Positions 1 to 11,700 of a stretch of 64,000 nt of DNA are shown piece by piece. The first letter of the stretch is position 1. Every line of letters begins with the position of its first letter. A model generated the notes under the pieces. It made no database searches. It was not told where the DNA came from and worked only from the letters and a program-made list of their open reading frames with translations. Source of the stretch: Candidatus Obscuribacterales bacterium (GTDB lineage Bacteria; Cyanobacteriota; Vampirovibrionia; Obscuribacterales; Obscuribacteraceae); NCBI GenBank assembly GCA_019744775.1, contig JAIETZ010000004.1:1-64000 (forward strand), in the 5' to 3' direction. A program made the translations under genes and the position numbers.

Positions 1-2
1 GA

Positions 3-3000
3 CTAATACAATTGGATTCACTAAGAGCAGTTGGTGGCAGAGCATTTGGAGATGGCGCAGATATCACGGTGACTTCGACGACGAGCCACGTTGACATTTC
101 TCTGTTCGTTGATAGTTCTGCCTACGATCAAAATACCCCAGGTGACACCAATGCTGGAGCAGCAGGCGACATAACTATAAGCACCGGCGGCAACCTCAGT
201 GGAGGCGCTTCAATCCGCGCGGACGGCGGCATTGCCGGTGGCACGGGCGGTGTTGTTCAACTAACAGCAGTAGCTGATATGACTCTCGACTTTGTAAGTG
301 CATCAGCAACACTACCTGTTGCAACTGGTTCAGGTAACGCCGGTTCAATCACAATTACAACAGGTACTCTGCTAGCCACTTCATTAAGAACCCAGGGCGG
401 ACCGTCCTCAGGAAATGGCGGCGACATAATTGTAGACGCTACAGGTGGCATACACGTAACCTCATTCGTAGATTCCGAAGCCCGCAATGCCGGCAATGGC
501 GGATTGATTGATTTCTCCGCTGGCGGCATCCAAATAGATTCTTTTGTTAGAAGCGCGTCCTTTGCAGGTGGAGGAAATGCAGGCAATATTTCGCTTATTG
601 CGGATGGTTCGTTCAGTACCGGCGACATAATCGCACATGGCAGCGGAGTCGGAAATGGAGGTTCAGTCACAATAAGTGGCGATACTGTCGAGACTTGGGA
701 TATACTCACCTATGGCGGATCAACCGGCAATGGAAATAATGTTTTAATTACCGCTACTGGGGTAAGCCTTCAAATTATCGGCGATATCAATGCCGGAGCC
801 AACGCAGGCGACGCGGGAAATATAACTGCCACTTCCGCCGGTCTGGTCTTTATCGACGGTTTTGTCAGCACAGCCGCCGATGTGAATGGCGGAGATATTT
901 CAGTAACGGCCAATAGCGGTGCCATAAACATAAATTCTTTCGTCAGCTCACGTTCAAGAAGCAGTGGCAATGGGGGAGACATCGTACTGTCAGCCACAGG
1001 TCTACTATCGGTTCTTGCCGCCTCTACAATTAATGACGGATTGAATTCAGCAATAGCTTCAAACGGTGGGGGAACAGGCTCCGCAGGCAACATTACTCTC
1101 GTTTATAATTCATCAATATCAGCACCATTTGTAATTGATAGCACTAACGGTACTGTTAAAGGTCCAATTTCTGCTCGTGGTATCGGCTCGGGCAATGGTG
1201 GCATCATCACTCTCATTAACTCTGGAGGTAATCTTCCTGTCACTCTCAACAGTACTGTCACTGCTATTTCTACAAGTGGCGGCACATCAGGTTCGGTTAA
1301 CTTTAATTACTTGCAATCAGGTATATCAGTTGCAACAAATCCGAGCGCTGTCATATCCGTAGTAGGCACAGGATCTCTTGTTGGTCCGGTCTATGCTTCC
1401 GGCACTGAAGTTACGCTCAACCTAACGACAGCAAACTCCACTCTGACTATCGGTTCAGTGGAGGCAACTGCTGAAGATGTAACTATAACTACCGCTGGGA
1501 CGGCATCCAGCATTACTCTCAATAGCGGTAGCACTATAACTGCCGCTGACCAAATTTCCTTAAATACTGCCTCAGTGACAAACAACGGTTCCGTCTCGGG
1601 CGTCAACATTCTCATCAATAGTGAAGACGATTTGACCTTAAGCGGTAATGGATCATTTATTGGCTCGCCCGGATCGACCCTTATTTATGCTGATGTTTTA
1701 ACATTCTCAGCCAATGCCGACCTAACTTTTACAAGCAACCCTGTGAACTTTTATAGTACGTCCATAGTGTTTGGCTCCAATGTTACGATAACCGCTGACA
1801 ATCCAAGCGGTTCCTTATGGTTCGTCGGCAACGGAAGCAATCTAAATATCACGTTGCCGTCCAACGGAGTGGTTACAATTTCGAATGCCGGCGGCGTGTA
1901 TTTTGATATCAATGGCGACGGAGCAACTCTAAGTGCTTCGAGCACCGGCAATGCAACATTGCAGACCACAGGTTCGACACGTATACAATTCAATGCTGAT
2001 GTAACTGTCAACTCAAATGTCACTATTAACTCGGACGACAACCTGACAATTGGTGGTGGAACATTAGCCCCCGTCGTCGTTACGAATCATGGCGCTCTTA
2101 TAGCCAATGGCACAATGTACATGTCTTCCGGTAGCGACTTAACTGTAGTTAGTGATGGCACACTCGAAGCAGCGACTATCGACCTAACTGCCAGCACCCC
2201 ATCATCGGTGACGGCAACACTTGCCACAACAGTCGGAACAATAACAGCGTCGGCAAATTCTATCGAAATAACTGCATCGGCACCATTAACATTAGGTACC
2301 ATCCAAGCAAATGAAGGTAGCGCAACCATCATTGCCGATGGCGACATTCATGTCACTAACAATATATACGTCAACGAAGGCAACTTAGTCTTACAAGACC
2401 TGAATACTGTCGACGGTTTCATCCAAGTTGACAGTGACGTGATTCTGTCAGCCACAACTACCGGCACAACACTCGGTCGGGTATTCATTTTCATTGGTGC
2501 AGGACCTCCGGCACAGACAAACACCACAACACCGGCAAACATCAATCCGTCAACGCCAAATGACGGCCATATTTACTATGGTGCCAATAGCATTACTGCG
2601 TCAGCTCCGACAAACAATCTCACAGCAGATGGAAGCTCAATTGTGTTTGACTCAGGTGCTCTGCCGTCCACGGCAATTTCGCTGGGCGGCAATGTCACCA
2701 TAAATGCTACAGCTCAACCATCTGGAGAAGGTCCTATCTACAGCCTTGACTTTACCGATCCTAACTTAACCGCCCTCATCATTCAATTGCAGGGCGAAAG
2801 TCAAATCGGCGGCACACTCATCGTCAACGGACAGGGTGTTGCCACCGGAGGCAACGCCATCATCGGCGCCAACATGCTCTCCAATACTCTTACCGGCACC
2901 AACATCCCGACAGGCGTCACCATCACATTTGAAGACTTTACTCTTTCCGACAACGTTAATGTTCAAATCAACGAAGAAAGTCACTCCAATGTCGGCATCA

Positions 3001-5585
3001 TTGCAGGCACTCTGCAATTCACCGGCTCCTCTCCTTCTGCCGGTCTCATCACCGTCAACTCCAATCAAGCCTCCGCCAGCGGCAATCCCGCTTTTGTCTT
3101 AACCGGCACAGGACTACTCACATCCGACGGCAGCCTGTCACTTTCTGCCTCCGGTAATATGCTCCTACAAGGTACGCTAACGGCCGCCACGAATTTGACC
3201 CTTGCCACAACCGCCAATAACGGCAACATCAACATCACCGGTTCCGTCACTGCCACCAACTCTGCAACTCTGTCCACCAACGGTAATGGTACCGTCACCG
3301 GCACAATTGACACCCCGACACTCAACTTCTCATCCACTATGGGTAATCTCGGCACATCCGGCAGCCGCTTTGTCACAACTTCCGACTCTCTCGGCATTAG
3401 CACAGGCGGTGATGCTTACATCAACAATACAAGCACCGGCACGCTTTCTCTGGGAGCGACTTCTGCTCGTAATTTCGATTTGATAAATGACCACGCTGTT
3501 ACGTTGTCTTCCACTCTGCAAGCCAGCCAAAGTGCTTCAATTTTAGTCACCGGCAATAATGGCGGGGTTACACTCAACGGTAACTTCACCGCACCCAATT
3601 GGGTGGACATGGTAGCCAATGGTTCCGGTGACATCGTGCAAAATGCCGGCACGCTTAGAACTTCAAGTGTCTACCTCAAATCAGGCTCCGGCAATATCGG
3701 CTCTTCCGGTTCACCCATTCAAACTAATGCTTTCTACACCACCTTCATCACCTCCGGCGGTGAAGTTCATCTCAACTCCTCCAACTCTATCCGCGTACAC
3801 AACGCATCCTCAGGCTCGGTCATCGATATTACTTCCAATGGTCAAATTGAAGTCGCTCAACCAATAACATCCTCAAGCAGCGTTACCTTCCACGGCGCAG
3901 GGACAATTATTCTTTCCGCCAACATCACTGCTACATCATTCACCTCCCTTTACGGCAATGGTCACGGCAATATCCTCAACAACGGCGGCTCAATAATTAC
4001 ACCTGTTCTGACGACATCAACAGGCAGCGGTAACATCGGCAGCAACACGACAGCTATTGATACGACTGCCACCACAATTACATCAACCAACCAGGGCGGC
4101 AATAACACCAACATCACCGGAGGCGGCAGCCAAACCACCAACATCACCGATATTACTGCTGCCTCTGTCAATGTAACTTCTGATGGCAGTCTCAATGTAG
4201 GTAATGTTCAATCCACTTATGGCTCTATTCAACTGACAGGATCCGGCACCATTACCGTCACCGAAGGTTCGACTATCCATGCCAATGAAGGTGACATTAC
4301 CATTCACAACAACAATGAGACAGGCACCATCAACCTTGAACAAAATTCCACCATCGAAGCCTATACAAACAACAGCGGCAGCGGATTAGGCAATGTCACC
4401 ATTACCGTCGGTAACTCCATCGGCACATCCGGCACGACAGGTGCAAACGTCACCACAAATATTCAAGGTGGCGGTCAAATTGTTGTCGGCGACAACGGCT
4501 TTACCGCTGACGCTCCAAACAATACCATCAATGCAATCGGCGCAACCGTAACCATCGATGCCGGCGCTTCCGGCACAATTCATCTCGGCGGCGGTGTCAC
4601 CATCACTGCTGACCCGCCGATCACAGCTTCCATCTCTTCTTCAACTCCTATTGTGGCTGCTGTAAGAGCCGAAGTATCAGCACCAGCTCAAATCGCCAAT
4701 GTTCTGCCACTTCTGACGATCAACACAACTTCTAGCGCCGCTGCCACTGCGCCAAGTATTGTTCGTACTCAAGTAGTAACAGACGCCACTATTCTGTCAT
4801 CGCCATTCAACATGCAGGTTAATCTGACAAATTCCTTGCCCGGCATCACGCCTGCTTCCAGCACTTCGATCCTCAATAACATTAATAAGCTCAACACGAG
4901 CAATACTCCAACAACACCTACTCAACTGCAAGCGGATGACTCTGAACCAACAGCATATTTACCAATTGCATACACAACAACAGCACCATCGAATTCGACA
5001 ATCGTTAATTCGATTCATGAGATTTCAAAAATTGATTTTGGTTCTTGCAATCTAAGACACGCAGGCAATGCAGATGTTAGATACAACGCAAATGGTGGCA
5101 TCATCCTACATTCAGGCGAAGTGCTCATCCACAGCCCACATCAAACAGTTATCAATGCCGGCGCTTACACCATATCAATTGACTCCGGCAGCGTAGCCCT
5201 AATCACCAGAGAAAACAATGTCGTAAAAGTCCGTGCTTTGCATGAATCACACACCAATGCCATCGTTATCACTGTCGGCAATAACCCACTTAAACTCTCA
5301 GTCGGTCAGGAAGTAATTCTGGCGCCAAACACAGCTCACTTGCAAGCAGCTCTTCAAAAGGAAAGCCTCGGTCGCCGCCATGTAGTTGATGCAGAGCTTC
5401 CTAACGGACACTCAATGTCCCGCTCGGAATTCTCACACATTGGACTCATGGAACAGTCCCATGTACTGTCCAAACTCATCCAATCCAAGTCACCCGCCGA
5501 TAAGCAATTAGCTGATAAATTAGTCAAAACAGCCGCCTGCTTAATGACAGTAACAGGCGCCCATGGCGCTTACAGTGGCAAATAA
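3..5585 (+). CDS. Giant secreted beta-solenoid protein with C-terminal FecR-like domain, 5' end outside the window
   Basis: The frame is open to the left edge, so this is the C-terminal ~1,860 residues of a larger protein; the first possible start (TTG at 12) is not a real start. The sequence is Gly/Ser/Thr/Asn-rich with repeating strand-turn patterns typical of filamentous-haemagglutinin-like beta-helices. The whole visible part aligns with residues ~6,640-8,554 of the next gene, so the two are tandem paralogs. It has one copy of a ~225-residue module (2475-3160), a shorter version near 4390-4610, a Pro/Ser/Thr-rich linker (about 4615-5030), a FecR-like domain (about 5034-5400) and a conserved tail ending AACLMTVTGAHGAYSGK. 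Where the paralog has a CxxC pair (SSACDQC), this copy reads SSAYDQN. A surface or extracellular matrix role is inferred; ligand and secretion route are unknown. The next gene begins 132 bp downstream with its own signal peptide, so this is not one frameshifted gene. Confidence 0.88.
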   Translation, partial: LIQLDSLRAVGGRAFGDGADITVTSTTSHVDISLFVDSSAYDQNTPGDTNAGAAGDITISTGGNLSGGASIRADGGIAGGTGGVVQLTAVADMTLDFVSASATLPVATGSGNAGSITITTGTLLATSLRTQGGPSSGNGGDIIVDATGGIHVTSFVDSEARNAGNGGLIDFSAGGIQIDSFVRSASFAGGGNAGNISLIADGSFSTGDIIAHGSGVGNGGSVTISGDTVETWDILTYGGSTGNGNNVLITATGVSLQIIGDINAGANAGDAGNITATSAGLVFIDGFVSTAADVNGGDISVTANSGAININSFVSSRSRSSGNGGDIVLSATGLLSVLAASTINDGLNSAIASNGGGTGSAGNITLVYNSSISAPFVIDSTNGTVKGPISARGIGSGNGGIITLINSGGNLPVTLNSTVTAISTSGGTSGSVNFNYLQSGISVATNPSAVISVVGTGSLVGPVYASGTEVTLNLTTANSTLTIGSVEATAEDVTITTAGTASSITLNSGSTITAADQISLNTASVTNNGSVSGVNILINSEDDLTLSGNGSFIGSPGSTLIYADVLTFSANADLTFTSNPVNFYSTSIVFGSNVTITADNPSGSLWFVGNGSNLNITLPSNGVVTISNAGGVYFDINGDGATLSASSTGNATLQTTGSTRIQFNADVTVNSNVTINSDDNLTIGGGTLAPVVVTNHGALIANGTMYMSSGSDLTVVSDGTLEAATIDLTASTPSSVTATLATTVGTITASANSIEITASAPLTLGTIQANEGSATIIADGDIHVTNNIYVNEGNLVLQDLNTVDGFIQVDSDVILSATTTGTTLGRVFIFIGAGPPAQTNTTTPANINPSTPNDGHIYYGANSITASAPTNNLTADGSSIVFDSGALPSTAISLGGNVTINATAQPSGEGPIYSLDFTDPNLTALIIQLQGESQIGGTLIVNGQGVATGGNAIIGANMLSNTLTGTNIPTGVTITFEDFTLSDNVNVQINEESHSNVGIIAGTLQFTGSSPSAGLITVNSNQASASGNPAFVLTGTGLLTSDGSLSLSASGNMLLQGTLTAATNLTLATTANNGNINITGSVTATNSATLSTNGNGTVTGTIDTPTLNFSSTMGNLGTSGSRFVTTSDSLGISTGGDAYINNTSTGTLSLGATSARNFDLINDHAVTLSSTLQASQSASILVTGNNGGVTLNGNFTAPNWVDMVANGSGDIVQNAGTLRTSSVYLKSGSGNIGSSGSPIQTNAFYTTFITSGGEVHLNSSNSIRVHNASSGSVIDITSNGQIEVAQPITSSSSVTFHGAGTIILSANITATSFTSLYGNGHGNILNNGGSIITPVLTTSTGSGNIGSNTTAIDTTATTITSTNQGGNNTNITGGGSQTTNITDITAASVNVTSDGSLNVGNVQSTYGSIQLTGSGTITVTEGSTIHANEGDITIHNNNETGTINLEQNSTIEAYTNNSGSGLGNVTITVGNSIGTSGTTGANVTTNIQGGGQIVVGDNGFTADAPNNTINAIGATVTIDAGASGTIHLGGGVTITADPPITASISSSTPIVAAVRAEVSAPAQIANVLPLLTINTTSSAAATAPSIVRTQVVTDATILSSPFNMQVNLTNSLPGITPASSTSILNNINKLNTSNTPTTPTQLQADDSEPTAYLPIAYTTTAPSNSTIVNSIHEISKIDFGSCNLRHAGNADVRYNANGGIILHSGEVLIHSPHQTVINAGAYTISIDSGSVALITRENNVVKVRALHESHTNAIVITVGNNPLKLSVGQEVILAPNTAHLQAALQKESLGRRHVVDAELPNGHSMSRSEFSHIGLMEQSHVLSKLIQSKSPADKQLADKLVKTAACLMTVTGAHGAYSGK
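2475..3160 (+). repeat. ~225-aa repeat module, copy A
   Basis: One of five related protein modules across the two giant genes. The order of landmarks is constant: GRVFIFIG, then GGxIYYGAN-like, TASAPTN, GGNVTINA, SLDFTDPNLTALIIQLQG, GGTL, GVATGGN, NIP-GVT-T, EDFTLS, and finally GLLTSDGSLSLSASGN. It is closest to copy E at 28204-28890. The boundaries are approximate and were set by eye. Confidence 0.75.
3873..4102 (+). repeat. 230-nt tract identical to 29607-29836 in the paralogous gene
   Basis: Read base by base, this tract is identical to 29607-29836 (constant offset 25,734). It sits in a longer patch of about 90-95% identity (about 3490-4320), while sequence before and after is clearly more diverged (roughly 75% or lower by eye). 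Such a local peak between tandem paralogs suggests recent gene conversion or unequal exchange. Confidence 0.85.
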
Positions 5586-5717
5586 CACTAGCAATCAACA
5601 GCCTAATATATTAAATTTCGGTTTATGATGCCAAGGGAAGGGGTATATCTAACGTGAGGGTCTCGGCAGACTCTGACTGTGGACGTTGTGGCGTTTTAAG
5701 ATCCAACTATGGGATGA

Positions 5718-8700
5718 ATGGGCATGGGTCGCATATTAATATTGGCGCTGGTTATTCAGCTGGTATGCCCTTGGGCTGCATATGCACAAGATGCTCCTAA
5801 TAATTCACCGACAAATCTGGATTTGTCATCGACAGACAGAAATGTTGCAGCATCAAGTGTATTGCCGTCAGCTGGACAGGCGACTATTAACTTAGGCGGA
5901 GTTACAAGAGCTGTGACGGCTGCAGACATGCTGACGGCAGCTGAGATGGTTGCTGTTCGCCAGGTATTCAACACAGGCAATCAGTATTTGCAATTAAATG
6001 ACATGGGTGCAGCCGTGGGTGGCGGCATACACTTGCAATATTACGCTACAAACGGCTTGACCAACCTGGTAATTCCGGAAGGAGTACGAGCATCGCAAAA
6101 CGCCGCCGTTTTACAAAGTCTCAACCTCACAGGAAATCTTACCAACTCCGGTACATTCAATATTTTCTCCAGCAACGCAGCAGTCACTTCCGCGACCGTC
6201 AACGCAGCAAATATTTACAACAATGTTGGAGCCACAATTTCATCCACACTAGCCACACTAAATCTCAACGCAGTCAACAATATAGTCAACGCCGGAACCA
6301 TCAGCAGTGCCGGCGTTTTAAATATGACGGCAGGTAATTCAATTACCAACCTGGGCGTCATGCAAGCAATCAACAACTTATCGGCTCAAGCTGCAACCAT
6401 GGTCAATACAGGTACGATGATGGCGCAGCTAGGCAACGTCAATGCCGTTACTTCAAACCTGGTCAATTCTGGTGTGATGCAAGCACTAGCCGGCAAACTG
6501 ACTATTTCAAATCTTGCATCATCCAATGTTTTGATGATAGATGGTCTCAATGGCGTGTTTTCTGCGGCAAAAGAATTGTCGGTATTGAACAACATCACGA
6601 CCTTCGATTCTGAAGGAAATTTGTTGTCTAAAGGTCGTTTGGGAGTTACTGGAGGCACGTTTACCGGGCAATCGGTAAACTTCTCCAGCCCAAGCGGCAT
6701 CGTCGGCGTTGCCGCTGAAGAAATTAACGGCCCGCTAAACGTGGCCGGCGGATTTGCTGCTGTCGGCGTCGAGCGTGGCACTCTTCAAGTTAACGGCATG
6801 GCAATTACCGGTACCGACCCAATCTTTTCCAGTGGCGGCAATTTAGAACTCAACTTAGGCGGCATTCTACAAACGGCAATTGCCGGCGGGGCTTATGGTG
6901 GACTGGATTTTATTGCCCTTGCCGGAGGTAACATTAGCGCAACAAACAGTCAGGCCAATTCACTATCGAGTGCTGCCGGAACACCTAATGGAGGACATAT
7001 TCTTCTGGCATCAGGAGTCGACTTCACAGTCAACAATCCTAATTGTTCCACTTGTACGGACCCGGGAGACTACACAATAAATGGTCCAAGCACCACAGGC
7101 GGTAATGTCAACCTTGCCAACAATGCATTCGAGACAAACAACAATAACATCGATGTAATAGCTTATGGCGGATCCACCAATAATGGATCAGTTGCCATAA
7201 ACGGACTGAGAGCATACGGCGCCAATTCCAACGTATCAATTACTGCTGACTCAAGTGTCCAACTGGGCTCAGCCGCCTCATTTGCCGGCAACCAATTCAC
7301 TATCAGCGCCGGTAGCAACATAACGCCCATCGGCACAATTACGGCAAACCAAGTGACAATTGAATCCACGGGCGGAAATGTCAATTTGCGCCAAGACATA
7401 ACGGCAACAACCGACATATCGGTATCAGCTGCAGCAGGCGACATAACTCGTACCAACGGCACGCTTACCGCACCGACTATTGCCCTTGATGCAGCAGGCA
7501 ACATCGGCACTGCACTGGCCAATGTTGTCGTAAATGCTCCAACACTTGGCGCTAATTCAGATGGAAATGTCTACATAACCAGCGTCAATCCCGGCATAAC
7601 GCAGTTGTCCATATCTAGTGCCGGCTCGTCACATACATTCAGCGTGACATCAGTAGGCAGCCTTTTCCCAGGACTTATTACAGGCAATGACATTATTTTG
7701 ACAACGACAGGTGCCAACAGTCGTATCATGAGCACCGGCAACATAACAGCCGGCTCCACACTTTCTTACTTCACCAACAATTTCGTTAATGGAGCATCTC
7801 AAAGTGCCGGTACTTCTATTACAGTAACTGGTGATAATTTATTTGTGACTGACGTAGGCAGTATGTTCGGCGGCGGCACCCTGACAGCACCAAGCATAAA
7901 TTTCGTAGCAAACAATGGTTCACTTTCAGTCAATCAAGAGCAGCTCAGCGGTACGGTAAATGCATCAGCACCTGAAAATATTATTGTGCACGTAGACAAT
8001 ACTTCCGGCTTTACTCTGGGGACGATTTCCACCTCATACACCGTTAACAACGCTCCATTTGCCGGGATCACATATTATGCAGGCAACACATCAGCCGTTT
8101 TTAATTTCGGGGCTGTCATAGCGTTGAGCGAAGGAAGTAGCAGCCCGACAATTAACGCAACGCTCAACGGCTCGCAGGAGTTAATAAATACACTGGACGT
8201 TGACGGTCAATCATCAGGAAACATGCTGGTATTTGTAGCAGCGACAAATCTTGCAACTACTTCCGTAACCAACACAGGCAGTATTCTTCTGGACAACCCG
8301 TACAGCGCCGTCACTATAGATACTCTCACTGCCACAGATAATATTATCGTAGGGGCAGGAGGCACCATAACTACCACCGGCACAAGCACCATTTCCGCAA
8401 CCAACGACTTCACGTTGAGAACTAACGGCAACAACCCGGATATAGTTATCGGAAACGGAATTACTGCAGGATCGAATATTGCTCTCAACTCACTAATAGA
8501 TATCGAGCAAACAGGCGGCACACTGTCATCATCAGCACTCAGCTTGCAAGTTTATATGGGACATATTGGTACTTCTGCCGAGAATATTATCAGCGACGCT
8601 GCTTCGATAAATGCCAATGCGGAATTCGGCACAGATGTCTACATCAATGCCACCAATGCATCGGTGCAAATAGGCAAATCGAGCGCCGGCACAAACAGCG

Positions 8701-11700
8701 GTAACACCCTGCAAATCACATCCGGACAACACCTGAATATAATTGACAGTCTGAAGGCTAACACAATTAGTCTTCTCGGCGGCAACAACGGCAACATATA
8801 CATCTCTGGAAATATTGTTGCCGGTCAATCACTTTCAATCGCTGCTCAAGGGTCGGGCGAAATTAATGCCGCTGCAACGGTTTCATTAACAGCTCCTGCA
8901 ATATCACTAACCAGCGATACTGGTGGCATCGGCACGGGCACGGCCTTAACAATAGGATCGATGCAATCGGTTGCGGCCTTACAAATAGATCTGGATATCC
9001 AGTCCAACAGCAATGCTTCTATTTCCAATCAAAGCAATATGTTGCTGCAGCTGCAATCTTCATCAGTTGCCGGCACTTTCAACTTATCTTCTAATTACGA
9101 AATTGATGTTGTAGGTGACGTTGATGCTGACACTCTTGCCATATCCACAACCAACAGCATGGGCAATATAGTGCTGTCGGCTAACCTGACCGGCACAACA
9201 TCAGTTAGTTTGACACCAGGTGGTGCCGGAGCTATCACTCAGACAAACGATAGTTATGTCATTACCGCTCCCACGGTTAACTTAATTACCCAAATAGGCA
9301 ATATCGGCAGCATGAGTGATACCGGCACAAACATCCAGCGAATAAATGTTGATGCCGACAACTTAACTGCAAGGAATGAATCATTATTCGGCGGAGGATT
9401 CCAAGGCACCGGTTCGAACCCAGGGGGCGCTCGAGGCATTGTATTTGTGCACAGCGTCAACGCAGGTGCGACCAACATTAATGGGCTTAACGGATCTGTA
9501 GGTCAGGAGTTTAGTCTCATCGCTGATGGAGCGATTACCTTCACTAGTGGCTCGACCACTCAGGGCACGTTTTCGTTTTCGCAAGGCTTAACCAATCCGG
9601 CAATGGTCATTACCGCACCCTCAATTACTGTGCAGAGCGGTGCGTTAATTCAAAATACGAATAATGGTCAATCCGGTTCAATTCAAATCAATACAAATAC
9701 TTTAGTCAATGATGGACAAATTCTAGGTGAAAGCATATACATCACTTCCCTTGGTGTGTCTGCCGGTACCAACAATCTCACTATCAGTGGTGATGGAAAT
9801 CTATCCGTAGCCTTCTTGCCAGGCTTTGTTGACGAAGGATACATTCACTTCAACAGCAACGCAGTAGTATCCGTTAGCCAAGGCAGCATCAGTGGAATCG
9901 TTACAAACGGCACCGGATTTCAGATGTCTGTACCAACCTATACTGCATCGTCATTCAGCCTTACGGTCGATGGCGATACATTACACGTTGGCAGAATCGC
10001 CAGCAGCGGCGCTGTAAATATCACCAATCAGACAGGGGATATCGAAGTCGGCAACAACAACGATCAATTTGCTGGAGTTACCGGTACCAATATTACATTC
10101 ACCGTAAATCGTGAAAGCAACGGCATTCGTAACGGCAGAATATTTCTCGCCCCGAATAGCGGCGTGAACGCTTCAGGAGCACTTGTCTTTAACACACCGG
10201 TCTTCAGCAACAACACCGGCGCCTTGCTCTACAATCCTTCGGGCGCTGGTTCCTTTTCCGGAAATACCAGCTACATAATAAATACTACGCTGACGCTTGA
10301 CATAAATACTCCTAGTCCATCGCAATATAATGGCACATGGATTTTTCTATGGGGACTGCCTCAAGTGCATGGACAAACGTCAATCACCATTCAAAATACC
10401 GGTGGTGGTGATCTTCTCGTAAGTGGAATTGGTGGCATGTACACAGGAAGTACAACCGGAGCAGCAGTAAAGAGCGGCGATTACTCAGGGATTGGTACCG
10501 GCAATATCACAATGAGCGCACCGAACGGCAGCGTAGTTGCCAGCCAATCAGTCATTATGGGCAATGTAATTCTAACAGCTAAAACATCGCAAGATTCGTT
10601 CGGCAATGCAGGACTAGCCATGCTGGACGTAGGCATTCCCGGACTGTATACATTTAGCAATTACAACGAAACCGCATTTTTGAATAATACAAGCGGTTAT
10701 GAGCCTTTGCTTAATCAAGTTACACCAGGAACACCTCAATATGGCACCTGGCATCCAAACACGGCAACAAACTCAATCAGAAGCATGAGCATAACTGCAG
10801 CAGGCACGCAAAGCTCGCAGAATTGGACATTTTCTACCTGGACTGGTACCACATATTACAAAGCTCCTGCTGCTCAAATCGTAAACGGCATGGTTATCTT
10901 GTCGTCTCTGTTCGATGGAGACCCAACTATTGTAGTCAACAGTGTAGCCTCAGGCAGCTACGTAGTAAACGGAAATCTAACAATAGGCACGCAAGGTCCA
11001 CCGAACCCACAAAACGAACATTCACATCCAGCCAATACTCTAGTCGTGCACACAAGTTTACCCTTCCAAGTCAACGGCAACATGACCGTATCAAGCAACG
11101 GCAATGTTTATATCGACACAGGCAGCTACGGAGCCTTCAACATAGGCTCGGACAGTTTGTCCGCTAATTTATCAGTGACCGGCTCCAGTGCGGTTGCCTT
11201 TAACGGAACCGGCGCACTCATTTATGCAAGCTCCACACAGGATAGTGGATTCGTGCATGAGATATATGCGCCAAGAGGAATCATCAGCGCCAACGTCAGT
11301 GCCAGTTCAACGACCGGTAACTTCATCAATAATGGCTCTCAAATAGCAGGCGGACGTATAGATGCGTCATTTACAGGAACCGGAGCCGGTCGCATCTTCA
11401 CCGGTCAACTAGTCACACTTGGCGGCAACAATCCACAAAACGGCAATATAACAGTTACAAACAGCACCAGTCCGTTGTCCGGAACTACCGACATTCAAAT
11501 CGGATTTATTGATGCTTTCGGAAATGTAAGCATTAGAAATCAATACGGGGATATTTACATGGACGCCCAGACCATCCAGGCTGGTCACAATAATGATAAC
11601 GCCAAATCAATTTCGCTAATTTCAGACAATGGCAGTATCGACATTACACTCAATTCAAATATTCTCGCTTCTGGTTTGGCCGGGTCTGACGGCACAATAA

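Noticed and set aside
257-4583. Many minus-strand open frames (up to 150 codons) through the first giant gene
   Set aside because: They are shadows: the codon bias of the Gly/Ser/Thr-rich coding strand leaves the opposite strand free of stops and gives Pro/Val/Ala-rich nonsense.
5586-5717. A frameshift joining the two giant genes
   Set aside because: The first gene has a complete C-terminal domain and stop, and the second starts with its own signal peptide, so they are separate genes.
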